Positions 1 through 8,600 of a stretch of 17,175 nucleotides of DNA are shown here, one piece after another. A program made the translations under genes and the position numbers. How positions within the stretch are numbered: position 1 is the stretch's first letter; the number at the start of each line of letters is the position of its first letter. Origin of the DNA: Dehalococcoidales bacterium (GTDB lineage Bacteria > Chloroflexota > Dehalococcoidia > Dehalococcoidales > RBG-16-60-22); the NCBI GenBank assembly GCA_030603605.1, contig JAUVXN010000020.1:1-17175 (forward strand), written 5' to 3'. Below the pieces are notes generated by a model that saw only the letters and a program-made list of their open reading frames with translations, did no database searches and had not been told where the DNA came from.

Positions 1-87
1 GAGCGTCGAAAGGAGGTGCAAATACAAACGATTAATCGCCGCAGAGACTACAACCGGGGCATCAGGGAGCTTGTTAATGCCGCCTGA
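1..87 (+). CDS. Possible C-terminal end of an unidentified protein (partial)
   Basis: The first frame is open from base 1 and stops at TGA 85-87, giving 28 residues rich in Arg, Asn and Glu that end in the residues ELVNAA. I do not recognise a family from so short a tail. The fragment enters from outside the window, so there is no start to judge. A purine-rich stretch resembling a ribosome binding site (AAAGGAGGTG, bases 9-18) lies inside it, but no ATG or GTG start follows at a usable distance. That makes it more likely chance or part of the coding sequence than a real start. It could equally be non-coding. Confidence 0.3.
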   Translation, partial: ERRKEVQIQTINRRRDYNRGIRELVNAA

Positions 88-541
88 TCATGCCAAAGTG
101 TTCGGTTTAAAAAGTGTCCCATTTCGCTGATTGACAACACCTCACGCTATATTAGTCGCCAAATGGCGAAAAATACCTCACATGTGAACTATCATACTAC
201 ATATACTGGCGCTGTCAAGCTGACTAATCTTTACTTTACTTTACCACTGGTCGTATTTTGCAGGCGCAAAAGAAGGGAACTCTTCCGGCTTAACAACATG
301 ACGAATTGTGACTTGGTTATTATCGGTAGATCGTGCGTATCAAAAGGTAGAACTAAGACTTTCTCCAAAACCTTTGCCCTTGTCTATTGAAGTTCAGCGA
401 TATGTGTCTTGACAGGTACTTAACAAAGTCGTAGTGTATTACCCAATCAAGGTCTAGACTATCAGTACAAGGAATGCGTGCCTATAGGACAAAGTGGGAA
501 TTTACCTCACTATAGGTATAGTTATCAGCATCTATCCCCAG
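88..541. other. Intergenic region without a recognisable gene
   Basis: This stretch is AT-rich. A 75-codon frame at 163-390 has no ribosome binding site and an unconvincing composition. A small inverted repeat TCGCC/GGCGA lies near 156-169. A palindrome ACTATA-GG-TATAGT lies at 509-522, just past the stop of the minus-strand histidine kinase. It has no T-run and so is not a clear terminator. I see nothing else. Confidence 0.5.
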
Positions 542-2017
542 TTAAATTGGAGCCTCGACAAATACCGTAGTGCCCTTACCTAACTCGGAGTTTAGCTTTA
601 AGCTGCCGTCGAGTAACTGCACTCGCTCCTGCATTCCGGCTAAGCCCAGCTTGCCTTTGTATGCCAAAGCCCCAAGGTTTTCCGGGAGTTGAAAGCCTAT
701 GCCATTATCCCTTATAGAAATCTCAATTTTGTTCTCAGCGAATTCAACCTTAACCTCAGCCCTTGAGGCGTGGGCATGCTTTGCAGTATTCCTTAGTGCT
801 TCCTGGACAATGCGGAAAAGTAATAATGCTACTTCCGGAGACAACCTCCGCTCACTACCAACCACCTCCAAGCTAGTTTCTATCCCATATTCATTTTTGA
901 TTTCCCCGGCTACCCAATCCAGGGCTGGCAGCAAACCTAAATCGTCCAAGATGGGAGGTCTTAGGTCACGACTGAATTGGCGCACCTCCTGCAATACATC
1001 CCTGATCCGCTCATGGAGGCCCCATAGCTCCTTGGCCTCTCTTACTGGCAGCTTTTTCTTATCAGTTAGCAGGTTGTCAAATTGACGGAGCAAGGCAATA
1101 AGATTTTGAGCAGTGCTATCATGAAGCTCACGGGCGATACGTTTACGCTCCTCCTCTTGAGCTCTGGTAATCTCCTGCAAATAGTAGTGTAGATTCTCCT
1201 CTGCATTCCTTCGCTCAGTGACGTCTTCTAGGGTTTCTATGGCGCCTACTATTTTTCCACTGCTATCCCTGATGGGACTGGCCGTAAAATGAAGCCATTT
1301 CCCAATTCTTCTGATGTCGTGAAAAAAATCTTCGCCTTCATAGGCACCATCAATCAGGTGAGAGCTTTTGGATTTATCCCGATAATGCACCTCAATTTCA
1401 TTTGGAGATGCGCCATCCACTATTAAATCAGCCATGACTGGCCTCTTTTTAGAGTAAAATGGCTGCCATTGCCCGTCTGTCCCTATCACTTCCCCCCTCT
1501 TTATGCCAGACATAGACTCCAGTGCCGTATTCCAGTGGGTGATTTTGTGCTGATTATTGATGGCAAATGCTGGAATTGGAGAGCCATCAATAATCTCGGA
1601 GAGCATCTCCTGGGCACTCTTTAGCTGGGCGATATTCCTTCGGGTCATATGGAACCACAGATTTAGTAAGCCACCAATGAGGAGCACACCACTGCTCTCA
1701 AACAAAGCATCCCCCGGGGTGGAGGAGACGAAAATAACTCGAGGTAGCATAACGAGGCACGCAGTCACCAAGCTAGCTATCCCCCCTCTTATGCCAAAGA
1801 CAAAGCTAGCATAGGCTATCGGCACAAGGAGAAGAACCCGTTCTACTGCGTGTCGAGTCAACCCCAGCAACGAAAAGGGGGCTACCTCACCCCAAGAGGG
1901 GAATTGCTGCGGATAGTGCAGGATGATGATGATGACAAACATCGCCACCACGAACCAAAAACGAGGATTCCGTACCATCCTTGTCGCTGGATTAAATAAA
2001 CCTGAAGCCATAGGCAT
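542..2017 (-). CDS. Membrane-anchored PAS sensor histidine kinase (NarL/DegS-type, HisKA_3)
   Basis: This is the sensor kinase of a two-component system, 491 residues. The N-terminal part carries about four hydrophobic segments (roughly residues 21-34, 59-75, 77-97 and 108-123). A PAS domain with a PAC-like tail follows (about 135-270). The dimerisation and phosphoacceptor segment is of HisKA_3 type, with EEERKRIARELHD and the predicted phosphorylated His at 299. The HATPase domain has an N-box around Asn410 (EALRN), a G1 box DNGIGF at 437-442, and a GLAGM G2-type box near 458-462. The gene starts 32 bp after the response regulator on the same strand, so the two are almost certainly co-transcribed and are cognate partners. 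The ATG at 2017 has only a weak Shine-Dalgarno; Met3 is an alternative start. The signal is unknown. The PAS domain shows no obvious haem or flavin ligand that I can identify. Confidence 0.93.
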   Translation of the reverse strand: MPMASGLFNPATRMVRNPRFWFVVAMFVIIIILHYPQQFPSWGEVAPFSLLGLTRHAVERVLLLVPIAYASFVFGIRGGIASLVTACLVMLPRVIFVSSTPGDALFESSGVLLIGGLLNLWFHMTRRNIAQLKSAQEMLSEIIDGSPIPAFAINNQHKITHWNTALESMSGIKRGEVIGTDGQWQPFYSKKRPVMADLIVDGASPNEIEVHYRDKSKSSHLIDGAYEGEDFFHDIRRIGKWLHFTASPIRDSSGKIVGAIETLEDVTERRNAEENLHYYLQEITRAQEEERKRIARELHDSTAQNLIALLRQFDNLLTDKKKLPVREAKELWGLHERIRDVLQEVRQFSRDLRPPILDDLGLLPALDWVAGEIKNEYGIETSLEVVGSERRLSPEVALLLFRIVQEALRNTAKHAHASRAEVKVEFAENKIEISIRDNGIGFQLPENLGALAYKGKLGLAGMQERVQLLDGSLKLNSELGKGTTVFVEAPI

Positions 2018-2049
2018 TGTATCCCTGATAATTCAAATTAAGACAAGCG

Positions 2050-2715
2050 TCAAGACAATTCTTCCAGTGTGAACCAGCCCTTGCGCATAGCCTCTATCAC
2101 TGCTTCAGTACGGGAGCCCACCCCCAATTTATTGAAGATGCTCCCCAGATGACTCTCAATAGTGCGCACACTAAGGTGCAGCTCCTCAGCGATGTCATTG
2201 TTACTCATGCCTTTGGCTGCCATCTTAAGTATTGCCGTCTCCCGCTTGGTGAGCAAATCCAGTTCGCGTTCCTTCTCGCCCTCCGCTTTAGTTTGCTTGA
2301 ATCGTTCCAGCACCTTACGGGCAATTGCCGGGTGAAGCACCGCCTCTCCTTTATACACAGTGTGGATGGCACTGATAAGCTCGCGACTACTTATATCCTT
2401 CAACAGGTAGCCAGCGGCCCCCGCCTCTAAAAGTGGGAAAATATATTGCTCGTAATCATAGGCAGTAAGTACTAATACAATGACAGAGGGCTGAAACTCC
2501 TTAATCTGCTTTGTCGCTTCAATGCCATTGAGTTTAGGCATAGAGATATCCATGATAATGACATCAGGCCTAAGTTCCCTTGCCATTCGCACAACTTCCT
2601 CACCGTCACCGGCTTCACCAACCACAATAAGACTTGCTTCGCGCTCCAGAGACTGACGGATACTCTCCCGCACCACCACATGGTCCTCAGCAAGAAGAAT
2701 GGCAATCTTTTTCAT
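2050..2715 (-). CDS. Response regulator, NarL/FixJ family (REC + LuxR-type HTH)
   Basis: This 221-residue DNA-binding response regulator is the partner of the downstream kinase. The receiver domain spans about 1-120, with acidic pocket E10/D11, phosphoacceptor D56 in VIIMD, switch T83 and conserved K105. After a charged linker (about 136-150), a LuxR/GerE HTH covers about 151-215, with the typical segments LTKRETAILKMAAKGMSNND and SVRTIESHLGSIFNKLG. Both halves are full length and all key residues are present, so it should be functional. It is the first gene of the pair. It lies divergent to the RAM-domain and oxidoreductase cluster, so that cluster is a plausible regulatory target; this is inferred from position only. 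The ATG at 2715 follows a modest AGGA box that partly lies in an inverted repeat (2728-2748). Confidence 0.95.
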   Translation of the reverse strand: MKKIAILLAEDHVVVRESIRQSLEREASLIVVGEAGDGEEVVRMARELRPDVIIMDISMPKLNGIEATKQIKEFQPSVIVLVLTAYDYEQYIFPLLEAGAAGYLLKDISSRELISAIHTVYKGEAVLHPAIARKVLERFKQTKAEGEKERELDLLTKRETAILKMAAKGMSNNDIAEELHLSVRTIESHLGSIFNKLGVGSRTEAVIEAMRKGWFTLEELS

Positions 2716-2727
2716 TGAGTATCATTC

Positions 2728-2748
2728 CTGCCACCGGCCGGTTGGCAG
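2728..2748. promoter_or_regulatory. Near-perfect inverted repeat over the response-regulator leader
   Basis: CTGCCACCGG (2728-2737) is followed directly by its reverse complement with one inserted T (2738-2748). On the minus strand the repeat lies about 13 bases before the response regulator ATG. Its inner edge overlaps the AGGA ribosome-binding bases (2726-2729). It could be a transcription-factor operator or an mRNA hairpin that limits translation of the regulator. Only the symmetry is seen; the role is inferred. Confidence 0.5.
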
Positions 2749-2885
2749 CTTTTACCCCCTTCCCAGTTAATCTTAACCTACATGACCGTGTTCTTCAACC
2801 GAATAAGCCGTGGTAATAGCCTACAGTCTTGCGGAAAACTACAGGCAGGGAAATGTGGAAATCCCTAGCCAAGCCGGATTTTTCC

Positions 2886-2899
2886 ATGGGGTTTCCCAT
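2886..2899. promoter_or_regulatory. Short inverted repeat in the divergent intergenic region
   Basis: ATGGG (2886-2890) and CCCAT (2895-2899) flank a GTTT spacer. The repeat sits about 85 bp upstream of the RAM-domain gene. It is a candidate operator for the divergent response regulator, but five-base arms are common by chance. Confidence 0.25.
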
Positions 2900-2982
2900 A
2901 GACTAAAGATGGGCATGGCACGGATGCAGCCGACCTCATAACTATGGTTTATTTAAATTAGAGACTAGAAGGAGGCACAAAA

Positions 2983-3282
2983 ATGGGACTGAGAGCATAC
3001 TTAATGGTGGATGTCGCCGACGATGTGGAGCAGGGGAAATTTATCGAAGCGCTAAGAGAACTGGAGGAGATGCCGGGAGTGGATTTCGCCGACCCTGTCA
3101 TTGGCTCCCGCGACCTGGTAATTATGGTGGATGCGCCGGTCACGGTTGAAGCCATAGCCAACAAGATTAGAGCCAGTGGTTGGGTTAAGAACATGGAAAT
3201 CTTAAGAATTGTCAGTATGTACGAACGCCACCGGGCTTCAAAGCAGGAGCTTCTCAAGGCTTTAACTCACGCCGGTGTGTAA
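2983..3282 (+). CDS. Stand-alone Lrp/AsnC ligand-binding (RAM) domain protein
   Basis: This 99-residue protein matches the C-terminal ligand-binding alpha-beta domain of Lrp/AsnC regulators (segments AYLMVDV, ALRELEEMPGVDFADPVIGSRDLVIMVDA and NMEILRIVSMYER), without any N-terminal helix-turn-helix. Proteins of this SMC/RAM type are known as small-molecule-sensing modules that form dimers or higher oligomers. They may act by pairing with a full-length partner. The ATG at 2983 has a strong Shine-Dalgarno (AAGGAGG) at a good distance. It is the first gene on the plus strand, 65 bp ahead of the NuoE-like gene, so it may be in the same operon and sense a metabolite relevant to that enzyme. I cannot name the ligand. 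Confidence 0.88.
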   Translation: MGLRAYLMVDVADDVEQGKFIEALRELEEMPGVDFADPVIGSRDLVIMVDAPVTVEAIANKIRASGWVKNMEILRIVSMYERHRASKQELLKALTHAGV

Positions 3283-3347
3283 TTTCCTGCCCGCCGATTA
3301 AATCCATTAAGCCTTGAAGGAGCTAAGCTAAAGCAGAAGGAGATTCG

Positions 3348-3866
3348 ATGGTTACTGAAGCTAAAGCCAGAGAAGAGCTCAGTCTTATTGTGATTGATGC
3401 CATAGTCCATAAGCATAATGTGCAACCCGGAGCTGTGATACCCGTCCTCCAGGAGATCCAAGATAGCTATGGCTATGTACCCCCGGTGGCTGTCGAACGC
3501 ATAGCGGAGAACATGGGCATTCCCGCCAGTGAGATATTTGGCATAGTTACCTTTTATACTCAATTTCGTCTCCAGCCCCTAGGTAAAAACCTAATCAAGG
3601 TTTGCCACGGTACGGCTTGTCACCTGAGCGGGGCAGAAAGGATAGCGGAAGCGTTAACTCAGGCAACAGGTGCCAAAGAAGGGGGAACCAGCCAGGATGG
3701 CATTTTCACTGTAGAGCGGGTAGCCTGCCTTGGCTGCTGCAGCCTGGCTCCCTGCATAATGCTCAACGGTGATATTCACGGGCGACTCACTCCTGAAGCT
3801 ATTGACAAGTTAGTGAGGCAAGTCCGGGAAAAAGAGTCAGCTACTCCCGCAGGATTAGATAAATGA
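3348..3866 (+). CDS. NuoE/HydC-like [2Fe-2S] subunit of an NAD(P)H oxidoreductase
   Basis: This 172-residue thioredoxin-like [2Fe-2S] protein is of the NuoE/HoxE/HydC family and has the usual length. A helical N-terminal part (about 10-75) contains the family block VLQEIQDSYGYVP and the block GIVTFYTQFRL. The cluster ligands are C86 and C91 (CHGTAC) and C127 and C131 (CLGCC), the standard CX4C...CX3C arrangement. In complex I and in bifurcating enzymes this subunit docks to the FMN subunit and carries an electron. Its stop codon overlaps the ATG of the next gene (ATGA at 3863-3866), which implies translational coupling. The start at 3348 is preceded by AGAAGGAG. By family and neighbours it corresponds to StnA/HydC of cytosolic bifurcating complexes; no complex I membrane subunits are seen in the window. 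Confidence 0.95.
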   Translation: MVTEAKAREELSLIVIDAIVHKHNVQPGAVIPVLQEIQDSYGYVPPVAVERIAENMGIPASEIFGIVTFYTQFRLQPLGKNLIKVCHGTACHLSGAERIAEALTQATGAKEGGTSQDGIFTVERVACLGCCSLAPCIMLNGDIHGRLTPEAIDKLVRQVREKESATPAGLDK

Positions 3867-5647
3867 CGATGCCTTCGGATAGAAAGAATAGAAATTGGAC
3901 GGTGAGGGTAGGACTCGCCTCCTGCGGCATAGCCGCCGGAGGGAGGAAAGTGTACGATGCCTTTACCACCCGGCTTCAGGGTAGACCGGATGTAGAACTA
4001 AAACAAACCGGTTGCCTGGGTATGTGCTACAACGAGGTGCTGGCTGAGGTTTCCTCACCCGAGGGTGGGCAGGTGTTCTATAAGCAGGTTACCCCTGAGC
4101 GTGTTGAGCGCATAGTTGCCGAACACCTGACTCGGGGCAGGCCTGTTAACGAATGGGTCGTACCGGCTGATGAACTGGATAACCTTTTGGCCAAGCAAAA
4201 GAGAATTGTCCTCCGAAACTGCGGTGTGATTGACCCCGAATCTATTGATGACTATCTTAACGCCGGCGGCTATAAGGCTATAGAGAAGGTACTAACCAGC
4301 ATGTCTCCCCAGGAGGTTATCGATGAGGTCACTAAATCCGGCTTGAGAGGAAGGGGTGGTGCTGGCTTCCCTACCGGGGTCAAATGGGACTTTGCCAGAA
4401 AGTCTATCGCCAGTCAAAAGTATGTAGTCTGTAACGCCGACGAGGGAGACCCAGGTGCTTTCATGGATAGAAGTGTCCTGGAAAGCGACCCTCATAGTGT
4501 TGTCGAGGGGATGTTGATAGCCGGCTATGCTATTGGTGCCTCGGAAGGCTTTATTTATGTTCGGGCAGAGTACCCACTGGCCATTCAGCGGTTAGAGATA
4601 GCCCTGGCCCAGGCCAGGGACAAAGGCTGTCTCGCTGATAGCATCCTGGGCTGTAATTTTGATTTTAATATAAGCATCAGACAGGGAGCCGGCGCCTTTG
4701 TCTGCGGCGAGGAGACTGCCCTTATGATGTCCATAGAGGGGCAGCGGGGAATGCCTAGATTCCGTCCGCCTTTTCCTGCTCAATCAGGCCTGTGGGGCAA
4801 GCCTACCAATATCAACAATGTGGAAACACTGGCTAATATATCCTGGATTATACTCAACGGCGCCAACGCTTATAGCAGCTACGGCACCGAGAAAAGCAAG
4901 GGCACCAAGGTCTTTGCCTTAGCGGGCAAGATAGCCCATAGTGGACTGATAGAGGTTCCCATGGGCACAACCTTAAGGGAGATTGTCTTTGACATCGGTG
5001 GTGGAACCTCAAGCGGGCTGGAATTTAAAGCGGTCCAGATGGGGGGGCCTTCTGGCGGCGTTATTCCGGCCAATTTGGCCGACACCCCTGTAGATTATGA
5101 TTCAGTGACCAAGACCGGCGCCATCATGGGCTCGGGTGGATTAATCGTGATGGATGACAGTGCTTGCATGGTAGATGTGGCCAAGTTCTTCCTTAATTTT
5201 ACCCAGGATGAATCCTGCGGTAAGTGTACCTTCTGTCGAATAGGCACCCTGCGCATGTTGGAAATCCTGGATAGAATTACCGATGGTGAGGGTAAAGATG
5301 GAGACCTGGAACGCCTTGAAGAATTGGCTCAAGGGGTAAAGATAGCCTCGCTATGTGGTCTGGGGCAGACGGCATCTAACCCGGTATTGACCACGCTCAG
5401 GTACTTCCGCAATGAATATCAATCACATATCAGAGATAAAAAATGCCCGGCCAAGAAATGCCAGGCCTTAATTACCTATGAGATTATAGCGGAAAAGTGT
5501 CCCGGGTGCGGGCTTTGCGCCAAATACTGTCCTTCAGAAGCTATCTCAGGAAAGAGGAAAGAGCCTTACCTCATTGACCCGGAGAAGTGTGTTCGCTGCG
5601 GGCTGTGTATGAGTGTGTGCCGTCTCGGTGCCATATCTGTCCACTAA
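3863..5647 (+). CDS. NuoF/HydB-like FMN- and NADH-binding subunit with extra Fe-S domains
   Basis: This 594-residue flavin subunit is predicted to exchange electrons with NAD(H). In order: an N-terminal thioredoxin-like [2Fe-2S] domain (about 12-95); the NADH/FMN core with GRGGAGFPTG at 163-172 and a following NADEGDPGAF segment; an SLBB-type region; a [4Fe-4S] domain with C452, C455, C458 and C498; and a C-terminal bacterial ferredoxin domain with two four-cysteine sets (C546/549/552/556 and C576/579/582/586). The N-terminal and C-terminal additions are absent from ordinary complex I NuoF. They are typical of soluble HydB, HylB and StnB proteins of electron-bifurcating enzymes. Only three cysteines (C21, C51, C55) are visible in the N-terminal ferredoxin fold, one fewer than the usual set. 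The gene overlaps the NuoE-like gene by 4 bp and lies 11 bp before the large subunit. Confidence 0.95.
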   Translation: MTMPSDRKNRNWTVRVGLASCGIAAGGRKVYDAFTTRLQGRPDVELKQTGCLGMCYNEVLAEVSSPEGGQVFYKQVTPERVERIVAEHLTRGRPVNEWVVPADELDNLLAKQKRIVLRNCGVIDPESIDDYLNAGGYKAIEKVLTSMSPQEVIDEVTKSGLRGRGGAGFPTGVKWDFARKSIASQKYVVCNADEGDPGAFMDRSVLESDPHSVVEGMLIAGYAIGASEGFIYVRAEYPLAIQRLEIALAQARDKGCLADSILGCNFDFNISIRQGAGAFVCGEETALMMSIEGQRGMPRFRPPFPAQSGLWGKPTNINNVETLANISWIILNGANAYSSYGTEKSKGTKVFALAGKIAHSGLIEVPMGTTLREIVFDIGGGTSSGLEFKAVQMGGPSGGVIPANLADTPVDYDSVTKTGAIMGSGGLIVMDDSACMVDVAKFFLNFTQDESCGKCTFCRIGTLRMLEILDRITDGEGKDGDLERLEELAQGVKIASLCGLGQTASNPVLTTLRYFRNEYQSHIRDKKCPAKKCQALITYEIIAEKCPGCGLCAKYCPSEAISGKRKEPYLIDPEKCVRCGLCMSVCRLGAISVH

Positions 5648-5661
5648 GGAGAAGGAAATTG
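5648..5661 (+). promoter_or_regulatory. Ribosome binding site and TTG start of the large subunit
   Basis: GGAGAAGG (5648-5655) begins directly after the stop of the FMN subunit and lies 3 bases before TTG 5659-5661. The frame is open further upstream, but that extension would lie entirely within the FMN subunit coding region. Starting at TTG gives a protein that opens exactly with the ferredoxin beta strand (AKLRFILNGKKVEAEAG), as NuoG-like proteins do. Confidence 0.8.
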
Positions 5662-8600
5662 GCAAAGCTTCGGTTTATATTGAACGGGAAAAAGGTTGAG
5701 GCGGAAGCTGGGAGCACTATTCTGGAAGCGGCTCAGCAAAATAGGGTTGATATACCTACTCTATGCCATGACCCTCGTCTGAACCCCACCGCTGCCTGTC
5801 GCCTGTGTTTGGTGGAGGTGGAGGGGGCTCGTGGGGCTATGTCGGCCTGTGCCACCCCGGTGGCGGAAGGCATGGTAGTGAAAACGGAAACCGATGACAT
5901 TACTAACAGTCGCCGAATGGCCCTGGAATTGCTCCTCTCCGACCACTATGGCGACTGTGTTGCCCCGTGCAAATTGGCCTGTCCTGCCGGAATAGACATT
6001 CAGGGCTATATCGGCCTGGTTGCCGACGGACAGTATAAAGAAGCGATAAAGCTAATTAAAGAGTCCAACCCGCTGCCTCTTGTCTGTGGTCGGGTATGTC
6101 CCCGCTTCTGTGAAACTAAATGTCGTAGAAATCTGGTAGACGGTCCCGTAGCCATAAACGCTCTAAAGAGATTCGTGGCTGACTATGACCTTAATAACGC
6201 AGACCCCTATGTCCCCGAGGTCAAGCCGGCTACCGGGCATAAGATAGCCATTGTCGGCGGAGGCCCTGCCGGCTTATCAGCAGCTTACTATCTCGCCCTT
6301 GACGGACATAAGGTAACCATATTTGAGTCCAATCCCCAGCTCGGTGGAATGCTGAGATACGGAATCCCCGAGTATCGCCTGCCCAAAGCGGTTCTGGATA
6401 AGGAGATAGCTGCTATTACTGAATTATGTCATCAAATTCACTGCAATGTCTCCCTGGGTGAAGATTTCAACATCGAAGGCCTCAAAGGCGATGGCTTTGA
6501 AGCCGTATTTCTTGCCCTCGGTGCTCAAGCCAGCCAGAAGATGAAGGTTGAGGGAGAGGATATACCCGTCGTTCTCTCCGGGATTAGTTTCCTGAAAGAT
6601 GTAGCTCTGGGCAAAAAGGTTAGCCTGGGACAGAAAGTAGCAGTTATCGGCGGCGGCAATACCGCCATTGATGCCGCCCGAACCGCTCTAAGGCTGGGCG
6701 CAAGCGAGGCAATCATTGTCTATCGGCGGTCGAGAGATGAAATGCCGGCTAACGATGAGGAAATAGAGCAGGCTGAGCAGGAGGGAGTAAAGTTCCTCTT
6801 TTTGGCGACGCCGGTAAAACTCAACACTCGAAACGGCAAAGTCGGCACTATGGAATGTATTAAGATGGCTTTAGGGGAGCCGGATAGCTCGGGCAGGCGA
6901 AGACCAGAGCCGGTTGCCGGCTCGGAGTTTACTGCCGAAGTAGACATGGTGATTGCGGCTATCGGTCAAACCCTCGATACTTCCGGACTAGACCAGGATA
7001 GACAGGTAGAACTCAACCGAAGGAGATATATCAGCGTTAACCAGGAAACGATGGAAACCTTCGTGGAAGGGGTTTTTGCTGGCGGCGACTGTGCTTCGGG
7101 TCCGGCTACCGTAGTGGAAGCAATAGCCGCCGGGCGAAAAGCCGCCGTTTCTATCAATCAGTATCTTAACGGCCAGCCAATCGCCCCGCCAGAGAAGCCG
7201 TACAACTGCACCAAAGGTGAGCTGGAAGAGATTGACACTGAAGACTACGCCGATGTGCAGCGTGCTCCACGTACTGAGATACCAGCTCTGGCCCCGGAGA
7301 TGCGGAAAACGAACTTCGCTGAAATCGAGCTTGGTTTCACTGAGGAGATGGCCAAAAACGAGGCTGGGCGCTGTCTAGCCTGCGGTTGCCAAGATGTATA
7401 TGAATGCAAGCTGAGAGAGTTAGCCACTAAGTACAAGGTGGACGATACCAAATATACTGGTCGTAAGCGACACCTGCGCATAAAAGAGAATGAGCACCCC
7501 CATATTCTAAGGGACCCCAACAAGTGTATATTGTGCGGTCGTTGTGTCAGAATATGCAACGAGGTTCAGGGCATCGGTGCTCTAGGCTTCACTAATCGCG
7601 GCTTTGAAACCGTGGTCGAGCCAGCCCTGGGCATGCCTCTACGCGAAACGAGCTGCGAGTCCTGTGGTCAATGTATCTCTACCTGCCCTACCGGGGCATT
7701 GACACCGAAAACCCAGCTGGCTAAACCAGGTCCGTGGCAGCTTGAAGCTGTATCTACCGTCTGTCCCTACTGCGGTATTGGCTGTAACCTGGAGCTTAAT
7801 GTTATCGGGGACAGAATAGTAAAGGTAACCTCCCCTTTCGAAAGTCCGGTGAATAACGGTAATCTCTGTAAAAGGGGCGCCTTTAACCCCTGCTCCCTTA
7901 ACCATTTGAAGCGACTCCGAACTCCACTGGTTAAGCGAAATGGTGAGTTAATTGAAGTCGGTTGGGAGGAAGCGATAGCCTTGGCCGGTGAAGGGCTGAA
8001 ACAAATCAGGGATAAAGCTGGTGGAGACAGGTTAGCCGTCTTATCCTCCCCGCAACTGACCAATGAGGAGAACTACCTAGTTCAAAAGATGGCTCGAGCC
8101 GCCCTAGGAACCAATAACATAGGTTGTTTATCCAGTCCCGAAACGAATGGCAGCCTGCTGAAGAGCCTGGGTAAAAATGCCTCCACATGCTCCTATAGTG
8201 ACATTATAAGCAGTGACCTTATCCTTGTTTACGGTTGTGACCTCGCCGAGGATTATCCCATAATAGCCTTGAAAGTCAGAGAGGCAGTGACTAAGGGAAG
8301 CAAACTGATTACATTTAATCCCCGGCAAACCACGATAGACTCTCTGGCAAAGCTCAGTTTGAGGGTCAATCGTCGAACCAGCGTGGATTTACTCGATGCC
8401 ATGTTGAGTTACATCATGTCCTACCAGCTGATTGACCAGGACTTCATTGATTCTCGAACCACCGGTTTCCACCGTTTTGCCCAGGAGATGAGAGAGCATC
8501 CTCCGGAGAAGATTATTAATGTGCCCTGGGTAACGCCTGCAAAAATCATAGAGGCGATACACCTTTATATTCGCGCCCGCCAACCAGTGATAATAATCAA

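Noticed and set aside
163..390. 75-codon plus-strand frame
   Set aside because: No ribosome binding site, no family resemblance, low-complexity composition of an AT-rich intergenic region.
5587..5658. Upstream extension of the large oxidoreductase subunit
   Set aside because: It lies inside the end of the FMN-subunit gene in another frame. The TTG at 5659 has a good ribosome binding site and begins the ferredoxin domain.
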